NCBI GenBank assembly: GCA_019694345.1
Contig: JAIBCA010000115.1
Coordinates: forward strand, 25,001 to 89,000
Length of the DNA: 64,000 nucleotides
Direction of reading: 5' to 3'
Origin: Pyrinomonadaceae bacterium
Lineage (GTDB): Bacteria; Acidobacteriota; Blastocatellia; Pyrinomonadales; Pyrinomonadaceae
Notes under the pieces: model-generated
What the model was told of the DNA's origin: nothing
Seen by the model: the letters and a program-made list of their open reading frames with translations, nothing else
Databases searched by the model: none
Made by a program: the position numbers and the translations under genes
In this document: positions 10,397 to 18,310 of the stretch, piece by piece
Layout: every line of letters starts with the position of its first letter
How positions within the stretch are numbered: the first letter of the stretch is position 1

Positions 10397-10891
10397 CTAT
10401 TTGGGGATCACTTGCATCGTGATTATGATCGTTGCATCGCCTCCGGCGGTTCGGTTGTATGACACCCAGTATCCTGCCGATGGATACCTGACCAATTTGT
10501 AGATCGATCCGTCGGCCTCCTTCTTAACGTCTTCACCGAGAACTTCTTTAGTACTTGGTGCCATCTTCAGACTTCCGGAATAATTGACAGTGATCGACTT
10601 AACCTTTTGCACTTTGTCGTAAAGTACCTGAACCGATTCGGTGTTTGAGATCGTATAAAAATCCCCAGAATTTGACCGCTGACTCGATTCGCCTAGTTTG
10701 GCCCGGGCGTCGGCCTGAGACATTCCAATGGTCACACCTTTGTATGATGTGTAAACGGGCTGCGGATCCTCTGGCGTTGGGAATGGAGCTGGCGAACCAA
10801 CCACTGCCGCATTAAGTGACAATGTGAACTGCGTCCCGCAAAAAATAATCAACGCCGAGGCGGCCGCCGCCAAAATTCCAATAATTTTCAT
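10397..10891 (-). CDS. Small secreted protein, possibly BamE/SmpA-like fold; function unknown
   Basis: This is a 164-residue protein with an N-terminal signal peptide (MKIIGILAAAASALIIFCG). The ATG at 10891 is chosen because it begins the signal peptide and has GGGG about 10 nt upstream. An upstream in-frame start would add unrelated residues. The mature part contains YKGVTIGMSQADARAKLGE, which resembles the opening helix-turn of SmpA/OmlA (BamE-like) domains (G-x-x-x-GMS-x-x-x-x-x-x-LG). A short beta-rich remainder follows. The fold assignment is a weak resemblance only. A near-consensus promoter lies about 110 nt upstream. It is followed by about 280 bp with no recognisable gene before pntA. 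Confidence 0.6.
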   Translation of the reverse strand: MKIIGILAAAASALIIFCGTQFTLSLNAAVVGSPAPFPTPEDPQPVYTSYKGVTIGMSQADARAKLGESSQRSNSGDFYTISNTESVQVLYDKVQKVKSITVNYSGSLKMAPSTKEVLGEDVKKEADGSIYKLVRYPSAGYWVSYNRTAGGDATIIITMQVIPK

Positions 10892-11008
10892 TACACAATA
10901 TCCCCGCGTATTATCAAGAGCGCCGAACGGTGAGCACATCTCACATGCGTAGACGATCTGGAAATTTTCTTAACGTACCGATCAATGGGAAAGCTGTAAA
11001 CGTCCGAA

Positions 11009-11038
11009 ATTATATACCTGAAAAGGGCCGTGGTGCAA
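11009..11038 (-). promoter_or_regulatory. Predicted sigma70 promoter for the secreted protein at 10397-10891
   Basis: On the minus strand, TTGCAC (11038-11033) is followed after 18 nt by a perfect TATAAT (11014-11009). This predicts a leader of about 110 nt before the ATG at 10891. The rest of the gap 10892-11179 shows no convincing gene. Confidence 0.55.
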
Positions 11039-11179
11039 TAATTTTTGAACATTATTGCGGAACGCGAACGAACAGATAAATCCGCATTCATCATCCTTCA
11101 AAGTATTTCAGATTGCCCAGAGCTAGCGGTCAAACAAGGTATGTGTTGTACGCATATCGCTTGGAAAGGTTTTCCCCGA

Positions 11180-11770
11180 TCAAATACGCCAATTCCACGA
11201 ATCTAATATCGAGCCACCTAGATAGATATAGGTCATGCATAGTACTGCCTCACCGACCGCCACCGCGACGATGAATTTACCGAAATGCATCCTGGTCGTG
11301 CCGGCAAGATAACAAACAAGGTCGGTTGGAACAAAAGGGAAGAACGCCCAGCCCGACACGAAAAAAAATCCCATCGGATGTTCGAGATAATATTTGATCT
11401 TGTGAGAAAGTTCCGGTTTGTGATCTTCAAAATAATCGTCGAACCCCAAAAACTCCGAGAAATAGTAGATCATCGTCGACGACAGTAGAATTCCTGTCAT
11501 CGACACTGACAGAACCATCAGCGGCTGGGAAGGGAATAGGATCGTCCCGGCGATTACAAGCGGTGTGCTCGGAAGCAGAGTAAAGCCGCGAAAGACCGAC
11601 AACAGAATGTAGATCGCCCAGACTCCATTCTCGAAGTTTCGCAAAAGTGCGGCAATGCTGTTTGCCGAAAATGCAGACGGGTCATACAAATAGGCCGACA
11701 GACAACCGAGCGGAAGGGTTAGCCAAAGGGCAATACAGATCCGTCTGACGATGCGTGCAGGCTTTCGCAT
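11180..11770 (-). CDS. VTT-domain (DedA/TVP38 family) membrane protein
   Basis: This is a 196-residue polytopic membrane protein. The VTT/SNARE-associated signature is visible: a hydrophobic re-entrant-type stretch with SGWAFFPFVPTDLVCYLAGT, then MHFGKFIVAVAVGEA. An earlier segment, TLLPSTPLVIAGTILFPSQP, has the matching proline-rich half. Family members are linked to phospholipid or undecaprenyl-phosphate flipping and to membrane homeostasis, though the substrate here is unknown. It is the last gene of the long minus-strand series that starts at gcvPA, 25 bp after the oxygenase-like gene. That fits the neighbouring lipid-linked glycosyltransferase, but the connection is inference. Confidence 0.8.
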   Translation of the reverse strand: MRKPARIVRRICIALWLTLPLGCLSAYLYDPSAFSANSIAALLRNFENGVWAIYILLSVFRGFTLLPSTPLVIAGTILFPSQPLMVLSVSMTGILLSSTMIYYFSEFLGFDDYFEDHKPELSHKIKYYLEHPMGFFFVSGWAFFPFVPTDLVCYLAGTTRMHFGKFIVAVAVGEAVLCMTYIYLGGSILDSWNWRI

Positions 11771-11795
11771 GGTTTCGGCAGCAATGATCGGGCGA

Positions 11796-13052
11796 CTAGT
11801 CTAGCGGTCCTTCAAAATCGACAGAAACGAAATGGAAAAAAAGCGACGTGGACCGGTGGCCATCTGGCAGTTCGTTTCGAAAGTGTATGAGTTCGCGGCC
11901 CATGTAGAAAAGTCCGTCACCATTGGCGAGATTGACGGCCGCGGGGTCAGCCGCGGCCGCCTGTCGTTCGCACTCAGCCAGGGTTACGGTTTCGCCGCGG
12001 GCCGCAGCATCGTCAAAACCCAGAAGCGGCGTAACATAAATGGCCCACGGAGAAATGCCGCTCGGCGGCTCAGGTTCGTAATCCACCTGAAAGGAAATAC
12101 TGTATTCGCATTGTTTGCGATCGACATGCGGAGCAAGTACGGAACCGCCGACATAAGAGGCCGCGTACACGTATGATAATTTCACGTCAACGCCGGCTAT
12201 CAAGGACATCAGGCTCGCAAACTGATTTTGGAGCAGCCTCGCAAAGGGCTCGTTGTGCTCACGATACCTGCGTTCGACCTGATCGTCGCCAAAAGGCATG
12301 AATCCGTTGGCAACGTAGGCACGGTAGTACCTCTGCATCGCGCGCATCTGCACCCCTGGAAATAATTCCTTTAGCACCGAGTAATGGTCCTTTTGAAACT
12401 TTGCTTGGGCAACTTCGATCTCATTTCCTCGTAGCTGAGAAACTCGCCGGAGTTCAAGCGGGTCGATCAATATCCCCGCGGAAATCAAGCGACGTGCGAG
12501 GTCGATGTCGATCGGAAAGTTCGGCGACCGGCTCGCTGTTAGACGCGAAACGACTTCGGCATCGCTATCCGAGAGCCAGATTCCTTGTTCGATACCGGTC
12601 AAATCGTCTCTGATCCAAACAGATGCCGAGAATGGTGAAATATGCAGTTCCTGCGAAATCGAATGGAAGTTGCCGAGGTCGAATGGTGAAAACCTGATAC
12701 CCGGGTGGGCGATCAATGAACCAAGATCAAAATCACCCTGAAAAGGGTCGAATTCAGATAACTGGCAGCTGAAAAGCGGAAGCTCCGGCGATTCTGCCGA
12801 ATTGACAAGTACCCCATTCTCGACCAGAAGGTCACGGTCTGCCTCATCAAGGTCAAGTTCAGGATCAAGAAAGTCGAACCGCGATGCGGACAGATCCAAA
12901 AAGACGTCGAAAACATTGGGATATTCATCCCTTTTGACGACCAGATACTTCATTCCCGAGCCCGGCTTCGGGGCATAAAGTAAAAAACTGGTTGAATCGT
13001 CAAAGTATGGCTGAAATTGAAGACAAGGGTTAACTATAAGTTCCTCAGCCAT
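11796..13052 (-). CDS. 2OG-Fe(II) oxygenase-like protein with long N-terminal region
   Basis: This is a 418-residue soluble protein. The C-terminal ~150 residues show the double-stranded beta-helix dioxygenase pattern: an HxD iron pair in APHVDRKQ, a distal His in MGRELIHFRNE, and the 2-oxoglutarate-type Arg in GHRSTSLFF. Such enzymes hydroxylate amino acids, peptides or small molecules using Fe(II), O2 and 2-oxoglutarate. The first ~200 residues (for example VNPCLQFQPYFDD, then ELDLDEADRDLLVENGVL) match no family I recognise with confidence and may bind a partner or substrate. It sits 39 bp after gcvPB and 25 bp before the VTT gene, so it should be co-transcribed. The substrate is unknown. 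Confidence 0.62.
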   Translation of the reverse strand: MAEELIVNPCLQFQPYFDDSTSFLLYAPKPGSGMKYLVVKRDEYPNVFDVFLDLSASRFDFLDPELDLDEADRDLLVENGVLVNSAESPELPLFSCQLSEFDPFQGDFDLGSLIAHPGIRFSPFDLGNFHSISQELHISPFSASVWIRDDLTGIEQGIWLSDSDAEVVSRLTASRSPNFPIDIDLARRLISAGILIDPLELRRVSQLRGNEIEVAQAKFQKDHYSVLKELFPGVQMRAMQRYYRAYVANGFMPFGDDQVERRYREHNEPFARLLQNQFASLMSLIAGVDVKLSYVYAASYVGGSVLAPHVDRKQCEYSISFQVDYEPEPPSGISPWAIYVTPLLGFDDAAARGETVTLAECERQAAAADPAAVNLANGDGLFYMGRELIHFRNELPDGHRSTSLFFHFVSVDFEGPLD

Positions 13053-13091
13053 AAACGTTCATTCTATCGGGCCGAAAGCGTGGCACTGTGA

Positions 13092-14624
13092 TCATGCCAT
13101 TTGTGACATCGATTCCATATCCGGCTTCCAGCGTAAGACCGGCTTTCGGGCGGCAGACGCCTCGTCGAGGCGTCCGATCCTCGTTGAGTGCGGAGCGTTG
13201 ATCACAAGTTCCGGATCTTCTTGAGCCTCACGGTCAATATCGATCATTGCATCGCAAAATGCGTCGAGATCGGCCCGACCGACCGATTCTGTCGGCTCGA
13301 TCAGCATCGCGCCTTCAACAACGAGCGGAAAATAGACGGTCATTGGGTGAAAACCGTAATCGATCAGACGTTTTGCAATGTCGAGGGTGACGACGCCACG
13401 TTTTGACTGATTTTTATGCGAGAAGATCGCCTCGTGCATACAATCTGATTCGAATGGTTTGTCAAATGTGTTCTCAAGACGCTTTGAAACATAACGGGCA
13501 TTCAGCACGGCCGTCTCTGTCGCCTCTTTCAGGCCATCGTCGCCGTGGGTATAAATATACGACAAAGCCCGGATCATCATTCCAAAATTCCCGTAGAACG
13601 CCTTGACTCGCCCAATGCTGGTCGGAACATTGTATTCGAGCCGGTAGCTCATCGGGCCGGCATTATTCTCATCGGCGATGATCCGCGGAACCGGCAGGTA
13701 TGGAGCCAACTCGGCGGTGCAACAGCACGGGCCGCAACCCGGGCCGCCGCCGCCGTGGGGTGTCGAGAAGGTCTTGTGCAGATTGAGATGAATTACGTCG
13801 ACTCCCATATCACCCGGACGAGCAACGCCAACGAGGGCATTCATATTGGCACCATCCATATAAACGAGTCCCCCCGCAGCATGGATCACCTCGCAAATCT
13901 CTTTAATATTTTTTTCAAAGATGCCGACAGTGTTAGGATTGGTTAGCATCAGGCCAGCCACCCCACCCTCGTTACATAACTGCCTAAGGTGGTCCATGTC
14001 GGTAAATCCATCGGGCGTCGAGTGGATCGTCTTGACCGTAAAACCAGCCAATGCGGCCGATGCGGGGTTGGTGCCGTGAGCGGAATCCGGGATGAGCATC
14101 ACACGCCGATCCTTAGACGCCTCGCCATCCCGGTGATCCAGGAATGCACGAATGAGCATAACGCCGGTCATTTCGCCCTGAGCCCCTGCAGCCGGCTGGA
14201 GCGATACACCCGGAAGTCCGGTGATCTCGGCGAGATCTTCTTGAAGACGGTACATCAATTCGAGAGCTCCCTGCGATTCGGTCTCCGGGGCAAGCGGGTG
14301 AAGTCCGGCAAAGCCACCGATCCGGGCCATCTTTTCATTGAGCCGTGAATTGTACTTCATTGTGCAGGAACCAAGCGGATACATGCCCAGATCGATCGAA
14401 TAATTCCACGTGGAAATGCGAGTAAAATGTCTGATGACGTCCACCTCGGATACCTCCGGCACTCCATCCAAGCCATCAGTGCGGAGAAGTTCCGCCGGCA
14501 GGGCATTCGGGGTTTCCGGAACATCGAGTTTCGGCAATCGATAGCCGACACGTCCGGTCTGTGAGCGGTCAAAGATCAATCCTTCGTTCTGGGTAGGGTG
14601 CTGAGTTACTTTCTTGATCGACAT
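13092..14624 (-). CDS. gcvPB: Glycine dehydrogenase (decarboxylating) subunit 2
   Basis: This is the PLP-bearing half of the two-subunit P-protein, which decarboxylates glycine and passes the aminomethyl group to lipoyl-GcvH. The PLP lysine lies in LNLHKTFSTPHGGGGPG. The N-terminal motif SIDLGMYPLGSCTMKYN and the glycine-rich active-site loop are typical of GcvPB. The 510 residues are complete. It begins 39 bp after a polytopic membrane protein rather than directly after gcvPA. The two subunits of one enzyme are therefore separated by four unrelated genes. gcvT and gcvH lie upstream on the same strand beyond two terminators. Confidence 0.95.
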   Translation of the reverse strand: MSIKKVTQHPTQNEGLIFDRSQTGRVGYRLPKLDVPETPNALPAELLRTDGLDGVPEVSEVDVIRHFTRISTWNYSIDLGMYPLGSCTMKYNSRLNEKMARIGGFAGLHPLAPETESQGALELMYRLQEDLAEITGLPGVSLQPAAGAQGEMTGVMLIRAFLDHRDGEASKDRRVMLIPDSAHGTNPASAALAGFTVKTIHSTPDGFTDMDHLRQLCNEGGVAGLMLTNPNTVGIFEKNIKEICEVIHAAGGLVYMDGANMNALVGVARPGDMGVDVIHLNLHKTFSTPHGGGGPGCGPCCCTAELAPYLPVPRIIADENNAGPMSYRLEYNVPTSIGRVKAFYGNFGMMIRALSYIYTHGDDGLKEATETAVLNARYVSKRLENTFDKPFESDCMHEAIFSHKNQSKRGVVTLDIAKRLIDYGFHPMTVYFPLVVEGAMLIEPTESVGRADLDAFCDAMIDIDREAQEDPELVINAPHSTRIGRLDEASAARKPVLRWKPDMESMSQMA

Positions 14625-14663
14625 AAATTTGATTCAACGGGCGGCCCGTTCCTGATAAAAAGC

Positions 14664-16007
14664 TCAAGTGATTGCCATAAAGAACTCTGCCGAATTAATA
14701 CGTGTCAGTTCCTTGAATGGCTCATATGACGTTACTCCATTATAAACCCAAAACAGTGACAAAGTAATGAGAAGAATATATAAAATCCGCAACGTCATTT
14801 TCATTCCGCGGGCCGCAAAAACGCCCAATTCCAGCACGATTAGGCACAAAACGATTGGAACGAGCGTATAAGCGATCCTTTCGCTGTAATAGCCCATCAT
14901 CCAAAAAAACAAAAAATACAGTGAAAAAGCGACGACGATAAGATATCTTGCGATCGAGTAATTTGTCGGTACCTCGTTTGACCTGAAACAAAGCCAACCG
15001 GCGAAACGGATCAGTTTCAGTACCAAAAGCCCAATGATAAAAGTCAATACGGTCCGATAGACCGATACCCAGTATGTTGAGGTAAAGGCCAGGAACTGTT
15101 CCCAGAAATCGTGGAATGAAATGGTCAGTTTGTCCTGGATCCAGATGAACTGCCTGTAAACCTCGATCTCATGATTGTAAACATGTCCATTTTTTGAGAT
15201 CAGGATCAAACTCCATCCAATGACCGGAGTGACGAATAGAGCGATCACCGGAACGAACGCGGCGGCAGCCCTTGTTACCGTAAATGTACGCGTCCGAAGG
15301 ATCTGGACCGCGAGGGCCAGCAGCACCATCGGAAACAGTATTAGGAAATTCCCGTATGTTATGAGCGATAAGCCACCGAAAATAGCAACCAGATGAACTT
15401 TCCAAAGCTTGAGATCGGTCGATAACGCAATACGTAAAGTTAGATACACGCAAAGCAGCGGCACGAAGATAGCAAGCATTTGCTGATGAGCCGACCAAAA
15501 TGATGTTCTGATGATAACATTCGAGGCAAGAAAGACGGACAGCGTGTACTTGATATACTGGGGGATCGTGCCGCTGCTCAATGTATCGGCGATCTTGTCG
15601 AAAATCAGCATGGCCAACATCAGGAACAGGAAATTCAAGATCATGAATCCCCAGTATGTTGGCTTGCCAAGCAGTTCATCCTGAGCGCTCAGGGACGACA
15701 AAGGAAGCACCCCGACTAGAGGCGCCGCCAAATGACCGAAAGTATAAGCCAACAGGACGTATACTGGCCGCGACTGCCGAATTGAATTCGGTTCTAAGAG
15801 TTTTTCCGGAGACTCGGCCGTCGCGGCATAGTCATATGAGTCACAGTTGAGCGGAAATCCGGCGTGTTCGCTGAGATAAATGTACCTGCCGCAATAATCG
15901 TCGGGCGGCCGGTTTGAAAACAGAAATAGGGAGCAGAGAACTGCTGTAAGAAGTATGTAAACAGCAACTTTGAGAAGATACCGTGGCACAGGTGGAAATT
16001 CTCGCAT
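14664..16007 (-). CDS. Polytopic membrane protein, possibly a GT-C type glycosyltransferase
   Basis: This is a 447-residue protein with about 10-11 hydrophobic segments. The start at ATG 16007 is preferred because it leaves 25 bp after the upstream glycosyltransferase gene and is followed at once by the first membrane helix (LLKVAVYILLTAVLCSLFLF). An earlier in-frame start would overlap the neighbour. After TM1 there is an extracytoplasmic loop with acidic residues (PPDDYCGRYIYLSEHAG), as in GT-C transferases that use polyprenyl-phosphate sugars. I do not recognise a family signature. Its position directly after a DPM1-like polyprenyl-phosphate glycosyltransferase supports a role as the transferase or flippase using that product (inference). 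Confidence 0.55.
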   Translation of the reverse strand: MREFPPVPRYLLKVAVYILLTAVLCSLFLFSNRPPDDYCGRYIYLSEHAGFPLNCDSYDYAATAESPEKLLEPNSIRQSRPVYVLLAYTFGHLAAPLVGVLPLSSLSAQDELLGKPTYWGFMILNFLFLMLAMLIFDKIADTLSSGTIPQYIKYTLSVFLASNVIIRTSFWSAHQQMLAIFVPLLCVYLTLRIALSTDLKLWKVHLVAIFGGLSLITYGNFLILFPMVLLALAVQILRTRTFTVTRAAAAFVPVIALFVTPVIGWSLILISKNGHVYNHEIEVYRQFIWIQDKLTISFHDFWEQFLAFTSTYWVSVYRTVLTFIIGLLVLKLIRFAGWLCFRSNEVPTNYSIARYLIVVAFSLYFLFFWMMGYYSERIAYTLVPIVLCLIVLELGVFAARGMKMTLRILYILLITLSLFWVYNGVTSYEPFKELTRINSAEFFMAIT

Positions 16008-16032
16008 CGATGGGCCAATATGCCTAACAATT

Positions 16033-16851
16033 CTATGACTCGCCCTCGAGTGCCTTGTCCGGTAAACCTCGCGACGAAGACAAAAGGGCCTCGCGGGGGA
16101 CATTGCGATATGATCGGTTCAAACTGCAAAACAGATTAAATTTCAAAATATACCAAAGGGCTGCGATACCGTCCGTCACACCGATCTTTTTGCCTTCGTC
16201 GTAAGTGCGACCGTAATAGCTGATCGGGACCTCGTAAACTATACAGTCGAGTTTTACGATCTTCGCGGTGACTTCGATCTCGAACCCGAAACCGCTGGAA
16301 GTGATGATCATACTTCGTATGATCTCACCGCGAAAGGCCTTGTAGCCCGTCTCGACGTCGGTCATGTTCAAATTGGTTAGGCAATTTGAAAGGAACGTAA
16401 GTCCCTTGTTTGCAACGTAATGATAAAAATAGAGGATTCGGGTCGTCTTTTTGACCAAAAAACGTGACCCGTAAACTACGTCGGCAAGCCCGAGCATTAT
16501 TGGTTGGATGACATCTGGGATCTCGGAAGGGTCATACTCAAGGTCAGCGTCCTGCACGATGACGATGTCGCCGTTCGTCTGAGCAAATCCCACCTTGAGC
16601 GCAGCGGTCTTGCCGGCGTTTTTCGGCTGCCTAAAATATCGTATGCGCGGATCTTCGTTTGCAAGACGTTCGACGATCTCGCGGGTCGAGTCGGTCGAGC
16701 AATCATCAACCACGATGAGTTCGAGCAACTCGGGGATCCGTCGGACACGGCCGATGATCTTCTCGATCGTCTGCTCCTCATTGAAGGCCGGCATTACCAC
16801 GGACAATATCGGCTGGCCGGCTCTCATCGAGCGATCAGATGTTTCCAACAA
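16033..16851 (-). CDS. GT2 glycosyltransferase, dolichol-phosphate mannosyltransferase (DPM1)-like
   Basis: This is a cytoplasmic family 2 glycosyltransferase of about 272 residues that should make a polyprenyl-phosphate sugar. Visible motifs are VVMPAFNEEQTIEKII at the N-terminus, the nucleotide-binding acidic pairs VVDDCSTDST and QDADLEYDP (the DxD-type site), and GSRF with the DVETGYKAFR region typical of DPM1-like enzymes. No C-terminal membrane anchor is present. The start used is TTG 16851 with GAGGAG about 11 nt upstream. ATG 16827 is an alternative that still keeps the whole domain. It lies 12 bp after the class-V PLP enzyme and 25 bp before the polytopic membrane protein, a typical pairing for glycan transfer across the membrane. 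Confidence 0.82.
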   Translation of the reverse strand: MLETSDRSMRAGQPILSVVMPAFNEEQTIEKIIGRVRRIPELLELIVVDDCSTDSTREIVERLANEDPRIRYFRQPKNAGKTAALKVGFAQTNGDIVIVQDADLEYDPSEIPDVIQPIMLGLADVVYGSRFLVKKTTRILYFYHYVANKGLTFLSNCLTNLNMTDVETGYKAFRGEIIRSMIITSSGFGFEIEVTAKIVKLDCIVYEVPISYYGRTYDEGKKIGVTDGIAALWYILKFNLFCSLNRSYRNVPREALLSSSRGLPDKALEGES

Positions 16852-16863
16852 AACTATAACTCC

Positions 16864-18183
16864 TCAGGCTTTGGGCAGACCTTTCTTTGCGATATCCGTG
16901 ACGATCTCGCAGAAACGGTCAAGTTCCCAGAGCGTCGTGTAAACATTCGGCGTAATGCGAATGCCGGTAAATTCTTCGTGCACGATAGGGGTCGTAAATA
17001 TCTTGTGTTTGGACATTAGATACGAGCCGATCGCGACCGGATCTATGCCGTCGATCTTAAAATTGGCGATCGCACACGACTGTATTGGGTCGAAGGACGT
17101 GTTAAAACCGATCTTCGGCACGTCCTTGAGTTTGTTCATCCAATATCGCGATAAATAGCGGAGCCGCTCTTCTTTGCGTTTGCCGCCGATGGCGTTGTGG
17201 AAAAGGATCGCTTCGCCGATCGCAAGACGCATTGCGGCTGAATGCGTGCCAATCTCTTCGAATTTGCGGATGTCGTTCTTGTTCTTATCCTCAGAAGCCA
17301 TCAGAGCCCAGATCTTGGCGATCTTATCCCTTTTTACGTAGAGCATTCCAGTTCCCTTAGGTGCATAGATCCACTTGTGCAGGGAAGTGCCGTAATAGTC
17401 GCACCCGAGATCGGCTTGCTTGAAATCGAACTGGGCAAATGCATGTGCTCCGTCGACAATCGTCTCAATGCCGCGGGCACGAGCCATATCACATATTTTC
17501 TTAACGGGGATGATCTGACCGGTCAGATTGATCTGATGCGATACGAGAATTAGTTTTGTTCTCGGTGTAACGCCCCGCTCGAATGCGGTCGCAATATCAT
17601 CGACATTCGCCGGTGCGATTGGGATCTTAATAAGTTTTAGTTTCAGGCCCTCGCGCAACTCACGCTGTCTAAGAGTGGTCAACATTCGCGGATAGTCCTG
17701 TGTCGTCGTCAGGATCTCATCACCCGACTTAAAATCAAGACCCATTAGTAGAGTCTCAAGCGACTCTGAAGCATTTCGCGTGATAGCGATCTCTTCCGCC
17801 GAACAGCCGAAAACCTCAGCAAGTCCCGTTCGGACCGTTTCGGACTGCGGTTCCAGTAGCTGCCACATTGTATAGGCTGTCGCGTCTTCCTGCTGCCATG
17901 TATACCGGACAAATGCCTCCGTCACCATTCGCGGGCTCGGGCTGACCCCGCCATTGTTCAGATTGACGATACCGCGTGTAACCGAAAATGCCTGTTGAAT
18001 GGTCGCCCAATAATCCTCGTCGAGAGCAGCCTCCGCCGGCGAAAGTCGAGCGATCGATCTTCCCGCCGCCTGAACATCACTGAACAAAGATGCGACGGTC
18101 ACTGATGACAAGGCGGCCAAGCCGAGCCCCTTGCCAACGTTTGATAGAAAACTTCTTCGGTTGATGTCGTTCCTGATTACCAT
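16864..18183 (-). CDS. Tat-exported class-V PLP enzyme (isopenicillin-N-epimerase/cysteine-desulfurase-like)
   Basis: This is a 439-residue PLP-dependent enzyme of aminotransferase class V. The ATG at 18183 is favoured by an AGGAGG five nt upstream and by the Tat signal that follows: NRRSFLSNVGKGLGLAALSS carries the twin-arginine RRxFL motif and a hydrophobic core. The PLP lysine is in YYGTSLHKWIYAPKG, and the cofactor Asp is in IVDGAHAFAQ. The sequence is closest to the CefD-like epimerase/lyase branch, with EIGTHSAAMRLA after the lysine. Tat export fits a protein that folds with its cofactor before translocation. The substrate is unknown. It lies between a 34-residue membrane peptide and the DPM1-like gene in the gcvPA series. 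Confidence 0.8.
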   Translation of the reverse strand: MVIRNDINRRSFLSNVGKGLGLAALSSVTVASLFSDVQAAGRSIARLSPAEAALDEDYWATIQQAFSVTRGIVNLNNGGVSPSPRMVTEAFVRYTWQQEDATAYTMWQLLEPQSETVRTGLAEVFGCSAEEIAITRNASESLETLLMGLDFKSGDEILTTTQDYPRMLTTLRQRELREGLKLKLIKIPIAPANVDDIATAFERGVTPRTKLILVSHQINLTGQIIPVKKICDMARARGIETIVDGAHAFAQFDFKQADLGCDYYGTSLHKWIYAPKGTGMLYVKRDKIAKIWALMASEDKNKNDIRKFEEIGTHSAAMRLAIGEAILFHNAIGGKRKEERLRYLSRYWMNKLKDVPKIGFNTSFDPIQSCAIANFKIDGIDPVAIGSYLMSKHKIFTTPIVHEEFTGIRITPNVYTTLWELDRFCEIVTDIAKKGLPKA

Positions 18184-18196
18184 CAAGACCTCCTCC

Positions 18197-18301
18197 TCAA
18201 TCTTTCGTTTTCCGATTTCGCAGCAAAAGAGCAACTCCGATCACGGCAATCACAATAAAAACTGGTACAATGCAGATCAGTATTTCAGTCGGGCCGAGCA
18301 T
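18197..18301 (-). CDS. 34-residue single-pass membrane peptide
   Basis: A short open frame fits exactly between gcvPA (stop at 18311) and the class-V PLP enzyme (start at 18183). It encodes 34 residues: a short N-terminus (MLGPTE), one hydrophobic helix of about 20 residues (ILICIVPVFIVIAVIGVALL), and a positively charged tail (RNRKTKD). The charge pattern predicts an N-out, C-in anchor. Spacing to both neighbours is 9-13 bp and its stop overlaps the region feeding the next gene's AGGAGG, which argues for translation. No family is recognised. It could also be chance, since hydrophobic short frames are common. Confidence 0.5.
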   Translation of the reverse strand: MLGPTEILICIVPVFIVIAVIGVALLLRNRKTKD

Positions 18302-18310
18302 CACGGATCA

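Noticed and set aside
10891..11094. A 67-codon minus-strand frame covering the predicted promoter at 11009-11038
   Set aside because: It contains the TATAAT promoter element and shows no coding character.
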